Under the pieces are notes generated by a model that had not been told where the DNA came from, searched no databases, and worked only from the letters and a program-made list of their open reading frames with translations. A DNA stretch of 64,000 nt from CBDATA01 sp965215615 (GTDB lineage: Bacteria; Acidobacteriota; Vicinamibacteria; Marinacidobacterales; Marinacidobacteraceae). Made by a program: the position numbers and the translations under genes. The stretch lies in NCBI GenBank assembly GCA_965215615.1, contig OZ244068.1, forward strand, positions 1,736,001 to 1,800,000. The letters are read 5' to 3'. Of the stretch, positions 46,072 through 55,286 are shown one piece after another. Position 1 is the first letter of the stretch; each line of letters opens with the position of its first letter.

Positions 46072-46584
46072 TCAGAACCCCTCGAGAATGGCCACTACCA
46101 GCGAGTCGGCGAAGGCCTGGGAGATACGGATGAAAGCGAGTCCCTCCCGGTCGAAGGCGGCATCCGGGTCGTCGCCGATCGAGAACTCGTCCCGCAGGGT
46201 GAACTCGTCGGCAGAAAAAAGCTCGACCTCGTCCACCAGGTCGTCGAGAACGACTTCGGCCCGAACGACCACCAGATAGGTCGAAGCGGTGCCGGTTGCC
46301 GGGTCGAGCTGGGCGGGAGCGAAATCCACGCTCTGGATCGTGGCGCGGAGAACCGCCTGCGCGCCCTCTTCGAAATCCTGCACCTCGAAATCGCCGCGAC
46401 GCTGGAATTCCTCGATCAGCGCGTCGGTCATCCCGTCCTCGATCTCCGGGAAGGCGCTCTCGTTGACGAATGGAGGAATCCCGACCACCTGGACGTGGCC
46501 GGGGAGCCCGCCACCGAGGCCGGCGAGGCGATACCCGCAGCTCAGGGCCAGCAGCGCGATGAGGAGGACCGGACGAACGCTCAC
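46072..46584 (-). CDS. lptE: LPS assembly lipoprotein LptE
   Basis: 170 residues. A short signal peptide (PVLLIALLALS) ends at Cys16, a lipobox-like site, followed by GYRLAG, the classical LptE/LptD-partner opening. The body alternates strands and amphipathic helices (ALIEEFQRRGDFEVQD; TYLVVVRAEVVLDD). LptE plugs the LptD barrel in the outer membrane. The GTG start overlaps the leuS stop by 4 bases (GTGA). leuS-lptE-holA is a common gene order. It complements the LptF-LptG fusion at 14 kb and indicates a true LPS-bearing outer membrane. Confidence 0.88.
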   Translation of the reverse strand: MSVRPVLLIALLALSCGYRLAGLGGGLPGHVQVVGIPPFVNESAFPEIEDGMTDALIEEFQRRGDFEVQDFEEGAQAVLRATIQSVDFAPAQLDPATGTASTYLVVVRAEVVLDDLVDEVELFSADEFTLRDEFSIGDDPDAAFDREGLAFIRISQAFADSLVVAILEGF

Positions 46585-49046
46585 CGCACGACCAGGTTGA
46601 CCAACCGGTCGGGAACCACCACGACACGGACGACTTCCTTGCCCGCGATCAGCCGCTCCACCGCGGGGTGGGCCTGCGCCAGCCTGGCAAGCGCGTCCCC
46701 CTCCGTTCCAGCGGGGACGGTGATCCGGCCGCGGAGCTTGCCGCCCACCTGGACCGGCACCTCGATTTCCTGTTCCCGGGCGAGTTCTTCGTCGCACTCG
46801 GGCCAGGGAGCGGTCACGAGCATCCTCTCCTCCCCGAGTCGCTCCCAGAGTTCTTCGGTGAGATGCGGTGCCATCGGGTTCAGCAGCATCAGGATCGTCT
46901 CGGCCGCCTCGCGAGCCACGCGCCGGGCGGGTTCGGTCTTCGTTTCGGGAATCCGGGCGTGGAGCGCGTTTGCGAGCTCCATGATCCGGGCGATCGCGGT
47001 GTTCGGATGGATCCGCTCGCCGAGATCCCGGGTCACCGCCGCGATCGTCTGGTGGGTCCGGCGGCGCAGGGCGAGGTCTTCCGCATCGAACGACTCGTCG
47101 CCTGCCGGCCGCCCGGCCGAAGCAAGCCATCCGGACTCGCCGGGAATCATCCGCTCGAGCCGGCGCAGGAACCGCGCCGGGCCACCAAGCCGGGCATCGG
47201 TCCAGTCCATCTCCTTCTCGGGAGGCGCTTCGAACAGGACGTAGAGCCGGACCGCGTCGGCTCCGTGTTTCGCCACCGCCTCGTCCGGGTCCACCACATT
47301 GCCCTTGCTCTTCGACATCTTGGCACCGTCCTTGATGACCATGCCCTGACTGAGCTGACGCACGATCGGCTCGTCCACCGGAGCGAGACCAAGGTCGCGC
47401 ATCATCCGGGTCCAGAACCGGCAATAGATGAGATGCAGGATGGCGTGCTCGACTCCGCCGATGTAGAGGTCGATGGGAAACCAGGCGCGGGCCCGCTCGG
47501 GATCGAAGGGCGCGGATTCGTTCCTGGGGTCGAGGTAGCGGTAGAAGTACCAGGACGAATCCACGAAGGTGTCCATGGTGTCGGTCTCGCGCCGCCCTTT
47601 CTCGTCGCAGGCCGGACAGTCCACCTCGAGGAATTCCTTGCTTCGGGCGAGCGCGGATCCCCCCTCGCCGGTGATCCGGATGTCGCGCGGAAGCTCGACC
47701 GGCAAATCCTCCTCCGGCACCGGGACCGTGCCGCAGGTCTCGCAGTGGATCATGGGGATCGGGGTTCCCCAGTACCGCTGGCGGGAAATCCCCCAGTCGC
47801 GGAACCGCCAGGTGGTCTTCTCCTCGCCAAACCCTTCGGCAGCGGCGTGAGCGGCCATCGCCTTCCTGGCCTCTTCGGTGGGCAGGCCGCTGAAGGAGCC
47901 GGAGTCCACCACCGTTCCGTACTCGACGAATGCCTCTTCTTCGGGCTTCGGTTTCCGGTCGGGATCGTTCGGAACCACCACCGTCCGGATTGCGAGGCCG
48001 TGGCGGCGGGCGAACTCATGGTCCCGCTCGTCATGAGCCGGAACCGCCATCACCGCGCCGGTCCCGTAATCCATGAGCACGTAGTCGGCCACCCAGACCG
48101 GAATCTCCTCGCCGGAGAACGGATTCACCGCCCGAACCGAGGTTCCGACCCCGGTTTTTCCCACTTCGAGGTGGTGGTGTCCGGGGCGCTGGGATTCCGC
48201 CTTCTCGACGTACCGGGCGACCTCCGGCTCCGAGGCCGCGATCTCCGCCGTCGCCGGATGCTGTGGCGCGAGCACGAGCGCGGTCGCCCCGTAAATCGTG
48301 TCCACCCGGGTCGTGAACACCGGGATCTCGCGTTCGAGCGCGGGGACGCGGAAACGGATCTCGGCACCCCGGGATCTGCCGATCCAGTTGCGCTGGAGCA
48401 CTTTCACCGTGTCCGGCCAACCGGGCATCTCGTCGAGGGCATCCAGCAGGTCGGCGGCATAGTCGGTGATGCGGAGGAACCATTGGGGCAGCTCCCGCAT
48501 CTCGACCGGCGCGTCGCAGCGCCAGCAGCACCCCGCGATCACCTGCTCGTTGGCGAGCACCGTCGCGCAGGGGGGACACCAATTGACTTCGCGGTTCTTG
48601 CGGTACGCGAGCCCCTTCTCCCACATCTTCAGGAAGAACCACTGGTTCCACCGGTAGTAGCTCGAATCGCACGTGGCGAACTCGCGGTCCCAGTCGTATC
48701 CGAACCCCAGCCGACGGAGCTGCCGCCGCATGTGCTGGATGTTCTCGTGGGTCCAGTCGTGCGGATGCGCTCCCCGTTCGAGCGCCGCGTTCTCCGCCGG
48801 AAGGCCGAGGGCATCCCAGCCGATCGGGTGCATGACCGCGAAGCCGCGCCGCCTCAGGAACCGCGCCACCGTGTCGCCGATCGAGTAGTTCCGGACGTGC
48901 CCCATGTGGATGCGCCCCGAGGGGTAGGGCAGCATTTCGAGGCAATAGAAACGGGGGCCTTCGGGCAAGTCGGGGGTCCGGAAGACTCCTTCCTTTTCCC
49001 AGCGCTCCTGCCAGCGGGTTTCGACAGCTTCGTGATCGAGGCTCAT
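46581..49046 (-). CDS. leuS: Leucine--tRNA ligase
   Basis: 821-residue class I synthetase. The HIGH motif lies in MLPYPSGRIHMGHVRNYSIG, a zinc-finger-like CPPCATVLANEQVIAGCCWRC follows, and the editing domain contains VFTTRVDTIYGATALVLAP. The leucine-specific CETCGTVPVPEEDLPVELP segment and the KMSKS-type loop AKMSKSKGNVVDPDEAV are also present. The last residues include the LeuRS C-terminal domain. The ATG at 49046 overlaps the mutY stop by 4 bases (ATGA). Confidence 0.96.
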   Translation of the reverse strand: MSLDHEAVETRWQERWEKEGVFRTPDLPEGPRFYCLEMLPYPSGRIHMGHVRNYSIGDTVARFLRRRGFAVMHPIGWDALGLPAENAALERGAHPHDWTHENIQHMRRQLRRLGFGYDWDREFATCDSSYYRWNQWFFLKMWEKGLAYRKNREVNWCPPCATVLANEQVIAGCCWRCDAPVEMRELPQWFLRITDYAADLLDALDEMPGWPDTVKVLQRNWIGRSRGAEIRFRVPALEREIPVFTTRVDTIYGATALVLAPQHPATAEIAASEPEVARYVEKAESQRPGHHHLEVGKTGVGTSVRAVNPFSGEEIPVWVADYVLMDYGTGAVMAVPAHDERDHEFARRHGLAIRTVVVPNDPDRKPKPEEEAFVEYGTVVDSGSFSGLPTEEARKAMAAHAAAEGFGEEKTTWRFRDWGISRQRYWGTPIPMIHCETCGTVPVPEEDLPVELPRDIRITGEGGSALARSKEFLEVDCPACDEKGRRETDTMDTFVDSSWYFYRYLDPRNESAPFDPERARAWFPIDLYIGGVEHAILHLIYCRFWTRMMRDLGLAPVDEPIVRQLSQGMVIKDGAKMSKSKGNVVDPDEAVAKHGADAVRLYVLFEAPPEKEMDWTDARLGGPARFLRRLERMIPGESGWLASAGRPAGDESFDAEDLALRRRTHQTIAAVTRDLGERIHPNTAIARIMELANALHARIPETKTEPARRVAREAAETILMLLNPMAPHLTEELWERLGEERMLVTAPWPECDEELAREQEIEVPVQVGGKLRGRITVPAGTEGDALARLAQAHPAVERLIAGKEVVRVVVVPDRLVNLVVR

Positions 49047-50101
49047 GGGGTTCTCGTGGGGGCCGGAGTGTAGTCCCCGCCGAGCGCCTTGGTGAGTAGC
49101 GATCCGCAGGGAATCCGCCCGAGGTCGGTGGGGGAGACGAAGCGCCCCGAAACGGGCTTCCGGCCCACGAGCGATGCCCGGAACGGATGGGCGACATACC
49201 GCCGGTGCATGATGGCGTGCCGGAAGACCGGGAGCGGCGCGAGCCCCGAGATCCGGATGCCGTACCCCGATGCGGCACGGTGGAGCGCCTCTTCCGGGGT
49301 TTCGGCACCCTCGCATTCCCCGGACGGGAGCTCGTAGAGCCCGGCGAGCGGCGGCGTCTTGCGCCGGAACAGCAGGAGCCGTCCCGCTTCGTCGCGGATC
49401 ACCGCCTGAACGAGGCGCACCGACTCCGGGGTGCGCCGGGGCGGGCGCTCGGGAAACTCCGCGATCCGGCCCTCGGCGAATGCCGAGCAGAACCCGCGGA
49501 CCGGGCACTCGGCACACTTCGGCGATTTCGGAACACAGACCAGCGCCCCGAGTTCCATGAGCGCTTCGTTCCAGCGTCCCGGATTCTTCTTTCCGCCCGC
49601 TTCCATGAGATCCGAAGCGACGGCCCGGACGCGTTCGCGGAACCGCGCATCGTGGCCCGGAATCCGGAAGCAGCGGGAGAGCACGCGGGAGACGTTGCCA
49701 TCCACCACCGGAACCGGCTCTCCGAAAGCGATCGAAGCTACTGCGGCGGCGGTGTACTCCCCGATACCGGGGAGCTGGCGGAGGCTCTTCGCATCCCGCG
49801 GGAGGCCGCCGAGTTTTCCGATCCGGCGCGCCGCACGGTGGAGGAACCGGGCGCGCCGGTAGTACCCGAGCCCGGACCAGGCGGCGACCGCGTCGTCCTC
49901 GGTGACCCCGGCGAGGCTCTCCGGGTCGGGGAAGCGCTCGAGGAACGACCGGTAGCGCTCCTTCATCGCCCCGACCCGGGTCTGCTGGAGCATGAACTCG
50001 GAAACCAGAATCCGCCAGGGATCCGGGGCGTCGCGAAAGGGGAGCTGACGCCGGTGTTCCCGGCTCCAGGCGACGAGCGCCCGGGTCAGCCGCCCATCCA
50101 A
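49043..50101 (-). CDS. mutY: A/G-specific adenine glycosylase
   Basis: About 352 residues; removes adenine mispaired with 8-oxoguanine. The catalytic Glu35 is in VSEFMLQQTRVG, the helix-hairpin-helix in LPGIGEYTAAAVASIAFG, and Asp134 in VPVVDGNVSR. An Fe-S cluster loop CVPKSPKCAECPVRGFC is present, and the C-terminal NUDIX-like domain recognises 8-oxoG (GRLLLFRRKTPPLAGLYELP). The start is probably TTG 50101, 17 bases after the M20 peptidase stop; the frame is open further upstream but runs into that gene. Confidence 0.93.
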   Translation of the reverse strand: MDGRLTRALVAWSREHRRQLPFRDAPDPWRILVSEFMLQQTRVGAMKERYRSFLERFPDPESLAGVTEDDAVAAWSGLGYYRRARFLHRAARRIGKLGGLPRDAKSLRQLPGIGEYTAAAVASIAFGEPVPVVDGNVSRVLSRCFRIPGHDARFRERVRAVASDLMEAGGKKNPGRWNEALMELGALVCVPKSPKCAECPVRGFCSAFAEGRIAEFPERPPRRTPESVRLVQAVIRDEAGRLLLFRRKTPPLAGLYELPSGECEGAETPEEALHRAASGYGIRISGLAPLPVFRHAIMHRRYVAHPFRASLVGRKPVSGRFVSPTDLGRIPCGSLLTKALGGDYTPAPTRTP

Positions 50102-50118
50102 CTTTTGTTGCCGGCGCT

Positions 50119-51123
50119 TCAGTCGAGCAGCGCCTCGCCGATCCGGCGGTAGTAGCCGACCGCGTCCACCAGATCGCTCTTCGACACCCGCTCGGTGGCG
50201 GTGTGCGCGTCGAGGATGCTGCCCGGCCCGATCAGCAACGGAACTCCCCAGGCATCCATGAACGGGATGTCGGTCGAATAGGAGACCGCCGTGGTGGAAA
50301 ACCCGGGCAGCGTGCGGCAATGGACCGCGTCGTTCTTTCCCACCAGCTCGAAATCGGCGGCAGGATCGCCGGCGAGCCGGGCGCGGATCCGTTCCTCGGC
50401 CGGATCGGCATCGCCCACGAGTCGCCAATACACAGTGGCTTCGGCAGCCGGTGCGAAGACGTTTCCGGCGACTCCCCCGGAGATCAGCCCGATGTTCAGG
50501 GTCACCTCGCCGAGCCGTTCGCTCCGCTCCCATTCGAGGCCGCGAAGCTCCTCGAGAATCGAGAGCAGCCGGTGGATCGCCGAGTCGCCGATTTCGGGAT
50601 AGGCGGAATGGGCCGCTTTCCCCCGGGTGCGGATCTTCACCCGGAGCGTCCCCTTGTGGCCGAGCGCCATCAACCCTTCGGTGGGCTCTCCGCAGACCAG
50701 GTGGCCCTTGCGGCTGCCTCGCCGGTTCAGGTGGATCGCCCCGGCACTATCGACTTCCTCGCCCACCGTGAAGACCAGTCCGATCCCGGTGGCACCGGCC
50801 GCGACCAGGTCGCGAGCCGCGAAGAACATCGCCGCGAGAATCCCCTTGGCATCGCAAGAGCCGCGGCCGCCGATGTGGGTCGCGGTCTCGTTCGACGGGA
50901 AGAACGGCGGGACGGTATCGAGGTGGGTGCAAAACCACAGATCGGGTTCGCGGCCGGGAAGCCGGGCGATCACGTTGGGCCGCCCGGAGGACACCTCGTC
51001 GTATTCCACGACGAAACCGATCCGTTCGAGGTCCGAGCCGACCCGCGACGCAACCGCCGCCTCCTCGCCGCTGACCGAGGGAATGTCCACCAGTTCGCGG
51101 ACATGCCGGAACAGCTCGTCCAC
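50119..51123 (-). CDS. M20-family metallopeptidase (ArgE/DapE/CPG2-like)
   Basis: 334 residues. Zinc ligands appear in order: FCTHLDTVPP (His and Asp), GRGSCDAKGILAAMF (bridging Asp), FTVGEEVDSAGA (catalytic Glu-Glu) and later ILDAHTATERVSKSDL (His). A dimerisation lid domain (KGTLRVKIRTRGKAAHSAYPE) lies between. The substrate could be acetylornithine, succinyl-diaminopimelate or a dipeptide; the Ser/His pattern does not decide. Its start GTG sits 1 base after the fabF stop, placing it in the fab operon, which is unusual company. Confidence 0.88.
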   Translation of the reverse strand: MDELFRHVRELVDIPSVSGEEAAVASRVGSDLERIGFVVEYDEVSSGRPNVIARLPGREPDLWFCTHLDTVPPFFPSNETATHIGGRGSCDAKGILAAMFFAARDLVAAGATGIGLVFTVGEEVDSAGAIHLNRRGSRKGHLVCGEPTEGLMALGHKGTLRVKIRTRGKAAHSAYPEIGDSAIHRLLSILEELRGLEWERSERLGEVTLNIGLISGGVAGNVFAPAAEATVYWRLVGDADPAEERIRARLAGDPAADFELVGKNDAVHCRTLPGFSTTAVSYSTDIPFMDAWGVPLLIGPGSILDAHTATERVSKSDLVDAVGYYRRIGEALLD

Positions 51124-51124
51124 T

Positions 51125-52366
51125 TCAGTCCGCCTTCCGGAAGACGAGCGAAGCGTTCATGCCCCCGAACCCGAAGCTGTTGGAGAGCATCGCCTCGAGC
51201 TTCGCCGGCCGCGCCGCGTTCGGAACCACATCGAGGCGGCAATCCGGATCCGGTGTCTCGTGGTTGATGGTGGGAGTCAGCGTCTGTTCCCGGAGCGAAA
51301 GACAACAGACCCCCGCTTCGAGTCCGCCGGCGGCCCCGAGCAGGTGCCCGGTCATGGATTTGGACGAGCTCACCGGGATCCGGTCGAGCGCGTCGCCGAA
51401 AACGGTGCGGAGCGCCCGGGTCTCGGTGGCATCGTTCAGCTTGGTGGAGGTTCCGTGCGCGTTGACGGCGCTGATCTCCTCCGGGGCGAGACCGCTTTCT
51501 TCGAGCGCGGCGCGCATGGCCCGGATCGCCCCGTTTCCGTCTTCGGCGGGCGCGGTGGCGTGGAAGGCATCGGCACTCATCCCGTACCCGACGATCTCGG
51601 CGATGGGAGTCGCCCCTCGCCGGAGGGCACACTCCCGCTCTTCGAGGATGAGGACACCGGCCCCCTCCCCCACCACGAAGCCGTCCCGGTCGAGATCGAA
51701 GGGACGGGAAGCCCGCTCCGGCTCGTCATTTCGGGTCGAGAGCGCCCGCATCGAGGCGAAACCGCCCACTCCCAGCGGCGTGATGGTGGCTTCCGCGCCC
51801 CCCGCCACCATCGCGTCGGCGTGGCCATGGCGGATTTGCCGGAAAGCGTCGCCGATGGCGTGAGCCCCGGCGGCACAGGCAGTCGCCGGCGCGGTGCTCG
51901 GGCCGGTGGCACCGAAACGGATCGAGACCTGGCCGGCGGCGAGGTTCACCACCATCGCCGGAATGAAAAACGGAGACACCCGCCGCGGCCCGCGTTCACG
52001 GAGCTTCGTGTGTTCGGTCTCGAAGGTCTCGAAACCGCCGATCCCCGATCCGATGATGACCCCGACCCGCGATGCATCCGGAACCGGAAGGCTCCACCCG
52101 GCATCCTCGGCGGCCATCAGCGATGCCGCGATCGCGAAGTGGGTGAACCGGTCCATCTTGCGCACGTCCCGCGGCGCGATGAAATCCCCGGGATCGAAAC
52201 CCTTGACCTCGCAGGCGAACCGGACCGAAAAGCCCTCGGTGTCGAACCGGGTGATCGGGCCGGCACCCGAGCGGCCGGCGAGCAGCCCTTCCCAGGTGGT
52301 CTTCTGGTCTCTGCCGAGCGGCGAAACCAGCCCGACACCGGTGACGACGACCCGTCTCGGATGCAA
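51125..52366 (-). CDS. fabF: 3-oxoacyl-ACP synthase II
   Basis: 413 residues, condenses malonyl-ACP with acyl-ACP. The Cys-His-His triad is visible: Cys in PATACAAGAHAIGD, His in INAHGTSTKLNDATE and His in SKSMTGHLLGAAGG. The length and opening (RRVVVTGVGLVSPLG) match FabF rather than FabB. The start is TTG at 52366 with GGGAGGGG directly upstream. It follows acpP by 26 bases, in the standard fabD-fabG-acpP-fabF order. Confidence 0.96.
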   Translation of the reverse strand: MHPRRVVVTGVGLVSPLGRDQKTTWEGLLAGRSGAGPITRFDTEGFSVRFACEVKGFDPGDFIAPRDVRKMDRFTHFAIAASLMAAEDAGWSLPVPDASRVGVIIGSGIGGFETFETEHTKLRERGPRRVSPFFIPAMVVNLAAGQVSIRFGATGPSTAPATACAAGAHAIGDAFRQIRHGHADAMVAGGAEATITPLGVGGFASMRALSTRNDEPERASRPFDLDRDGFVVGEGAGVLILEERECALRRGATPIAEIVGYGMSADAFHATAPAEDGNGAIRAMRAALEESGLAPEEISAVNAHGTSTKLNDATETRALRTVFGDALDRIPVSSSKSMTGHLLGAAGGLEAGVCCLSLREQTLTPTINHETPDPDCRLDVVPNAARPAKLEAMLSNSFGFGGMNASLVFRKAD

Positions 52367-52392
52367 GGTGCCCCTCCCTTCCGGCCCGGGCG

Positions 52393-52665
52393 TCAGCCCT
52401 TGAGGTGCTGCTCGATGAAGCCGACCGCGTCACCCACGTTCTGGATCTGCTCGGCCTGGTCTTCGGAAATCTCGATTCCGAATTCCTCTTCGAGCGCCAT
52501 CATCAGCTCGACCATGTCGAGCGAGTCGGCGTTGAGGTCGTTCACGAAGGTGGCCTCGTCGGTGACTTCCGAGGGGGAAACCGAGAGCTGGTTGCAGATG
52601 ATCTCGGACACCCGCTCCCGGATCGGCACTTCCGCCTCAGGCTGACCGTTCTTGTTGTCGGACAT
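52393..52665 (-). CDS. acpP: Acyl carrier protein
   Basis: 90 residues, acidic. The 4'-phosphopantetheine site Ser48 lies in the DSL motif (NDLNADSLDMVELMMALEEEFGIEI). An N-terminal extension of about 10 residues (SDNKNGQPEAE) precedes the first helix; a longer N-terminus than the usual 77-80 residues. GGAGAT precedes the ATG by about 5 bases. It is between fabG and fabF. Confidence 0.96.
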   Translation of the reverse strand: MSDNKNGQPEAEVPIRERVSEIICNQLSVSPSEVTDEATFVNDLNADSLDMVELMMALEEEFGIEISEDQAEQIQNVGDAVGFIEQHLKG

Positions 52666-52713
52666 GGGATCTCCTGTTTTCGTGATGCGCGGAAACCGAC
52701 GAGGCTCCGCGGT

Positions 52714-53457
52714 TCAGAGGGCGAGTCCTCCGTGGATTTCGAGGACCGAACCGGTGATGTAGCTCGCCTCCCGGGAAGCGAGGAATGCAGTGGCCGCCGC
52801 CACCTCTTCGGGAGAGCCGTACCGGCGCATCGCGATCCGCTTCATGGATTCTTCGCGGGCCGCCGCCGGCAGGGCTTCGGTCATCGCGGTCTCGATGAAA
52901 CCCGGCGCGATGACGTTGGCGGTGATGTTCCGGCGCGCCATTTCCTTGGCGAGCGAGCGCGTGAAACCGATGATTCCGGCCTTCGCCGCAGCATACGCCG
53001 TCTGCCCCGAATTGCCCCGGAGCGCCACGATGGAGCTCATGTTGATGATGCGACCATAGCGGGCCCGGATCATGGGGCGGATCGCGGCGCGACAGCAGGC
53101 ATGGAGCCCGTCCAGGTTGGCACCTATCACGAGTCGCCATTCCTCGGGGGGCTGCGACGCGAGAAGCCGATCACGGGTGACCCCCGCATTGTTGACGAGC
53201 ACCGAGAGGCTCTCGCCCTCGTCCACCACCTGTGACACCGCGGCAGTGATCGATTCCGGATCGGTCAGATCCATCCCGATTCCGTGGACCAGCCCGGTCC
53301 CCGGGTCCATCTCGCGCGCCACCTCGGCCGCACGGCCAGCATCGGTTCCGGTGAGCCAGACCTTCGCGCCCGAGTTCGCGAAGCGGGTCGCGATGGCGCG
53401 GCCGATCCCGCGGGTTCCGCCGGTGACCAGAACGACCTGATCCTGAAAGTTCGTCAC
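52714..53457 (-). CDS. fabG: 3-oxoacyl-ACP reductase
   Basis: 247 residues, short-chain dehydrogenase fold. It has the NADP-binding TGGTRGIGRAIA, the NNAG motif (VLVNNAGVTRDRL), and the catalytic Ser-Tyr-Lys (MSSIVALRGNSGQTAYAAAKAG). The C-terminal GSVLEIHGGLAL is typical of FabG. GTG at 53457 overlaps the fabD stop by 4 bases (GTGA); the frame extends upstream through fabD but has no homology there. Confidence 0.95.
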   Translation of the reverse strand: MTNFQDQVVLVTGGTRGIGRAIATRFANSGAKVWLTGTDAGRAAEVAREMDPGTGLVHGIGMDLTDPESITAAVSQVVDEGESLSVLVNNAGVTRDRLLASQPPEEWRLVIGANLDGLHACCRAAIRPMIRARYGRIINMSSIVALRGNSGQTAYAAAKAGIIGFTRSLAKEMARRNITANVIAPGFIETAMTEALPAAAREESMKRIAMRRYGSPEEVAAATAFLASREASYITGSVLEIHGGLAL

Positions 53458-54392
53458 GCCGCGATCTCCATGAACCGCTCCACGTCCTGCGGAGTGGAAA
53501 CGCCCATCAAGCGCACGCCGGGCATCGCGCGCTTCGCAAGGCCGGCGAGAACCTTCCCCTCGCCCACTTCCACGAGGCTCGTCACTCCGGAATCCGCGAG
53601 GCCGCGCTGGATCTCCTCCCAGCGGACCGGTGCTTCCACCTGGCGCTTCAGCCCGTCGCGAACGTCCCCGGCGGATCGGACCGGCGCCGCGTCCGCGTTG
53701 TTCCAAAGCGGCACCGAAAGGTCCGAAAAGGAAGCGCGGTCGAGATGCGGAGCGAGCTTCGCCGCCGCCGGTGCCATCAGCCGGGTGTGGAAGGGCGCGC
53801 TCACTGGAAGACGCACGACCCGTCGCGCTCCCGCCTCCCGGAGACGCTCCTCGGCGAGCACGATCGCCGGCGTGTCTCCTCCGATGACCACCTGACCGGC
53901 ACCATTGAAGTTCGCGGGCTGCGCCACTCCTCCGGTCTCGGCCTCGATCGTCTCCAGAATCGCGGCCACCGCATCGGCATCGAGTCCGAGCACCGCCGCC
54001 ATCGCGCCGGTTCCTTCGGGAGCTGCCTCCTGCATGAAATCCCCCCGCATCCGGGTCAGGCGAAGGGCCTCGGCGAACGGGAGCCCCCCGGCGGCCACCA
54101 CCGCACTGTATTCCCCGAGGCTGTGGCCGGCGACCGCGTCGAACGCCGCCCCACGCGAACCGATGACACGGAGCACGGCGACGCTGACCGTCAAAAGAGC
54201 CGGCTGGCTGTTGCGGGTCCGGGTCAGCTCTTCCGGCGATCCGTCGAACACCAGGCGAGTGAAGGGCTCCCCCAGAACCTCGTTCGCCTCCTCGAAAACC
54301 CGCCGCGCCTCCGGGAACGCGTCGTGGAGAAGGCGACCCATCCCCGGCCGCTGGGATCCCTGGCCGGGGAAGACGAACGCGACCTGGCTCAA
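53454..54392 (-). CDS. fabD: Malonyl-CoA:ACP transacylase
   Basis: 312 residues; loads malonate onto ACP. Hallmarks are FVFPGQGSQRPGMG at the N-terminus, the nucleophile Ser91 in GHSLGEYSA, Arg in LRLTRMRGDFMQ and the catalytic His in VSAPFHTRLM. The start is TTG at 54392, overlapping the rpmF stop by 4 bases (TTGA). In most bacteria plsX and fabH lie between rpmF and fabD; both are missing here. Confidence 0.95.
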   Translation of the reverse strand: MSQVAFVFPGQGSQRPGMGRLLHDAFPEARRVFEEANEVLGEPFTRLVFDGSPEELTRTRNSQPALLTVSVAVLRVIGSRGAAFDAVAGHSLGEYSAVVAAGGLPFAEALRLTRMRGDFMQEAAPEGTGAMAAVLGLDADAVAAILETIEAETGGVAQPANFNGAGQVVIGGDTPAIVLAEERLREAGARRVVRLPVSAPFHTRLMAPAAAKLAPHLDRASFSDLSVPLWNNADAAPVRSAGDVRDGLKRQVEAPVRWEEIQRGLADSGVTSLVEVGEGKVLAGLAKRAMPGVRLMGVSTPQDVERFMEIAA

Positions 54393-54574
54393 GACGCGCC
54401 CTTCACCTGGATCACCTTGCGTCCCTTGTAGTAGCCACAGAGCGGACAGACCACGTGAGGACGAACCAGATCCTGGCAGTCGGGGCAAACCGACATGCCG
54501 GGAGGGGCGAGCCCGTCGTGAGCTCGCCGCATGTTGCGTCGGGAACGCGAATGCCGTCGCTTGGGGTGGGGCAT
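54389..54574 (-). CDS. rpmF: Ribosomal protein L32, zinc-binding form
   Basis: 61 residues, starting with the invariant MPHPKRRHSRSRRNMRRAHD and carrying four cysteines in CPDCQDLVRPHVVCPLCG (Cys-x2-Cys, Cys-x2-Cys), so it is the zinc-ribbon paralogue. It is encoded after yceD, the usual pairing, and overlaps fabD. Confidence 0.95.
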   Translation of the reverse strand: MPHPKRRHSRSRRNMRRAHDGLAPPGMSVCPDCQDLVRPHVVCPLCGYYKGRKVIQVKGAS

Positions 54575-54628
54575 TGTCTTTGACTCCTCTTTAGGGGGGC
54601 TCCGGATGGCGGCAAGCCTCGAATCGGC

Positions 54629-55216
54629 TCAGCCGGAGCGGAGCAAATCCCGGAGGCCGCCCAAAGGCCCTCCACCGGTTTCCGACTCTCCGCACCGGCA
54701 ATCCGGAGCGGTGTTCCGATTTCTGCCGCAACCGGGGCAAAGACCGCGGCAACCGGGAGAACAGATCGGCTGGAACGGGAGCGCCAGATGACTCTGCTCC
54801 CACACCGTCTCGGCGAGTTGCAGCCGATCCCCGGTGAAGAACGAAACATTCATGTCGTCCGACTCCAAACCCTGTTCGCCGCCGGAACCGGCGCGCGCGG
54901 AACCCGCGGGAGCCGAATGATAGCCGGAATCCGCCTCCGCGGGAAGAAACACGAGGTCCAGGGATTCGGCGAGTCGCCAGTCGAACGAATCGAGGCAGCG
55001 AACGCATTCCATCCGGATTTCCCCCTCCAGTTGACCCGTGAGACGGAACCCGCCTCCCTCGACCCGACCGAGATGGCCGGCCAGCCGGAGCTTCCCGGGC
55101 AGTTCGAACCCTGCTTCGCCGAAGTCGAGATCGGCGGCCGAAGCGCTCAGGTCGAAAGGAAGGCCGTGCTCCGGGACGGCCGTCAGATCCACCGAGAAAT
55201 CGGGCCCTCCCGTCAT
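54629..55216 (-). CDS. yceD: YceD/DUF177 family protein
   Basis: 195 residues. The DUF177 core (GEIRMECVRCLDSFDWRLAESLDLVFLP) with its CxxC pair is clear. It is followed by an acidic loop and the closing CSPGCRGLCPGCGRNRN segment with further CxxC pairs, and CRCGE. The family is linked to 23S rRNA accumulation and is almost always next to rpmF, as here. A TAGACT/TATAGA -10-like sequence lies 9-11 bases before the ATG, implying an almost leaderless transcript for the whole operon. Confidence 0.88.
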   Translation of the reverse strand: MTGGPDFSVDLTAVPEHGLPFDLSASAADLDFGEAGFELPGKLRLAGHLGRVEGGGFRLTGQLEGEIRMECVRCLDSFDWRLAESLDLVFLPAEADSGYHSAPAGSARAGSGGEQGLESDDMNVSFFTGDRLQLAETVWEQSHLALPFQPICSPGCRGLCPGCGRNRNTAPDCRCGESETGGGPLGGLRDLLRSG

Positions 55217-55225
55217 GGCGGCCGC

Positions 55226-55280
55226 AGTCTATACGCCCGCTCTCCCCTGCGGGAATGCCGGAATCCGGCCCGCATAGAAT
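55226..55280. promoter_or_regulatory. Divergent -10 elements between yceD and the deacetylase gene
   Basis: Minus strand: overlapping TATAGA/TAGACT at 55226-55233 points to yceD. Plus strand: TAGAAT at 55275-55280 is 6 bases from the deacetylase ATG, the same geometry as at smc. Neither gene has a Shine-Dalgarno sequence. No good -35 boxes are visible. Confidence 0.5.
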
Positions 55281-55286
55281 CGGCCC

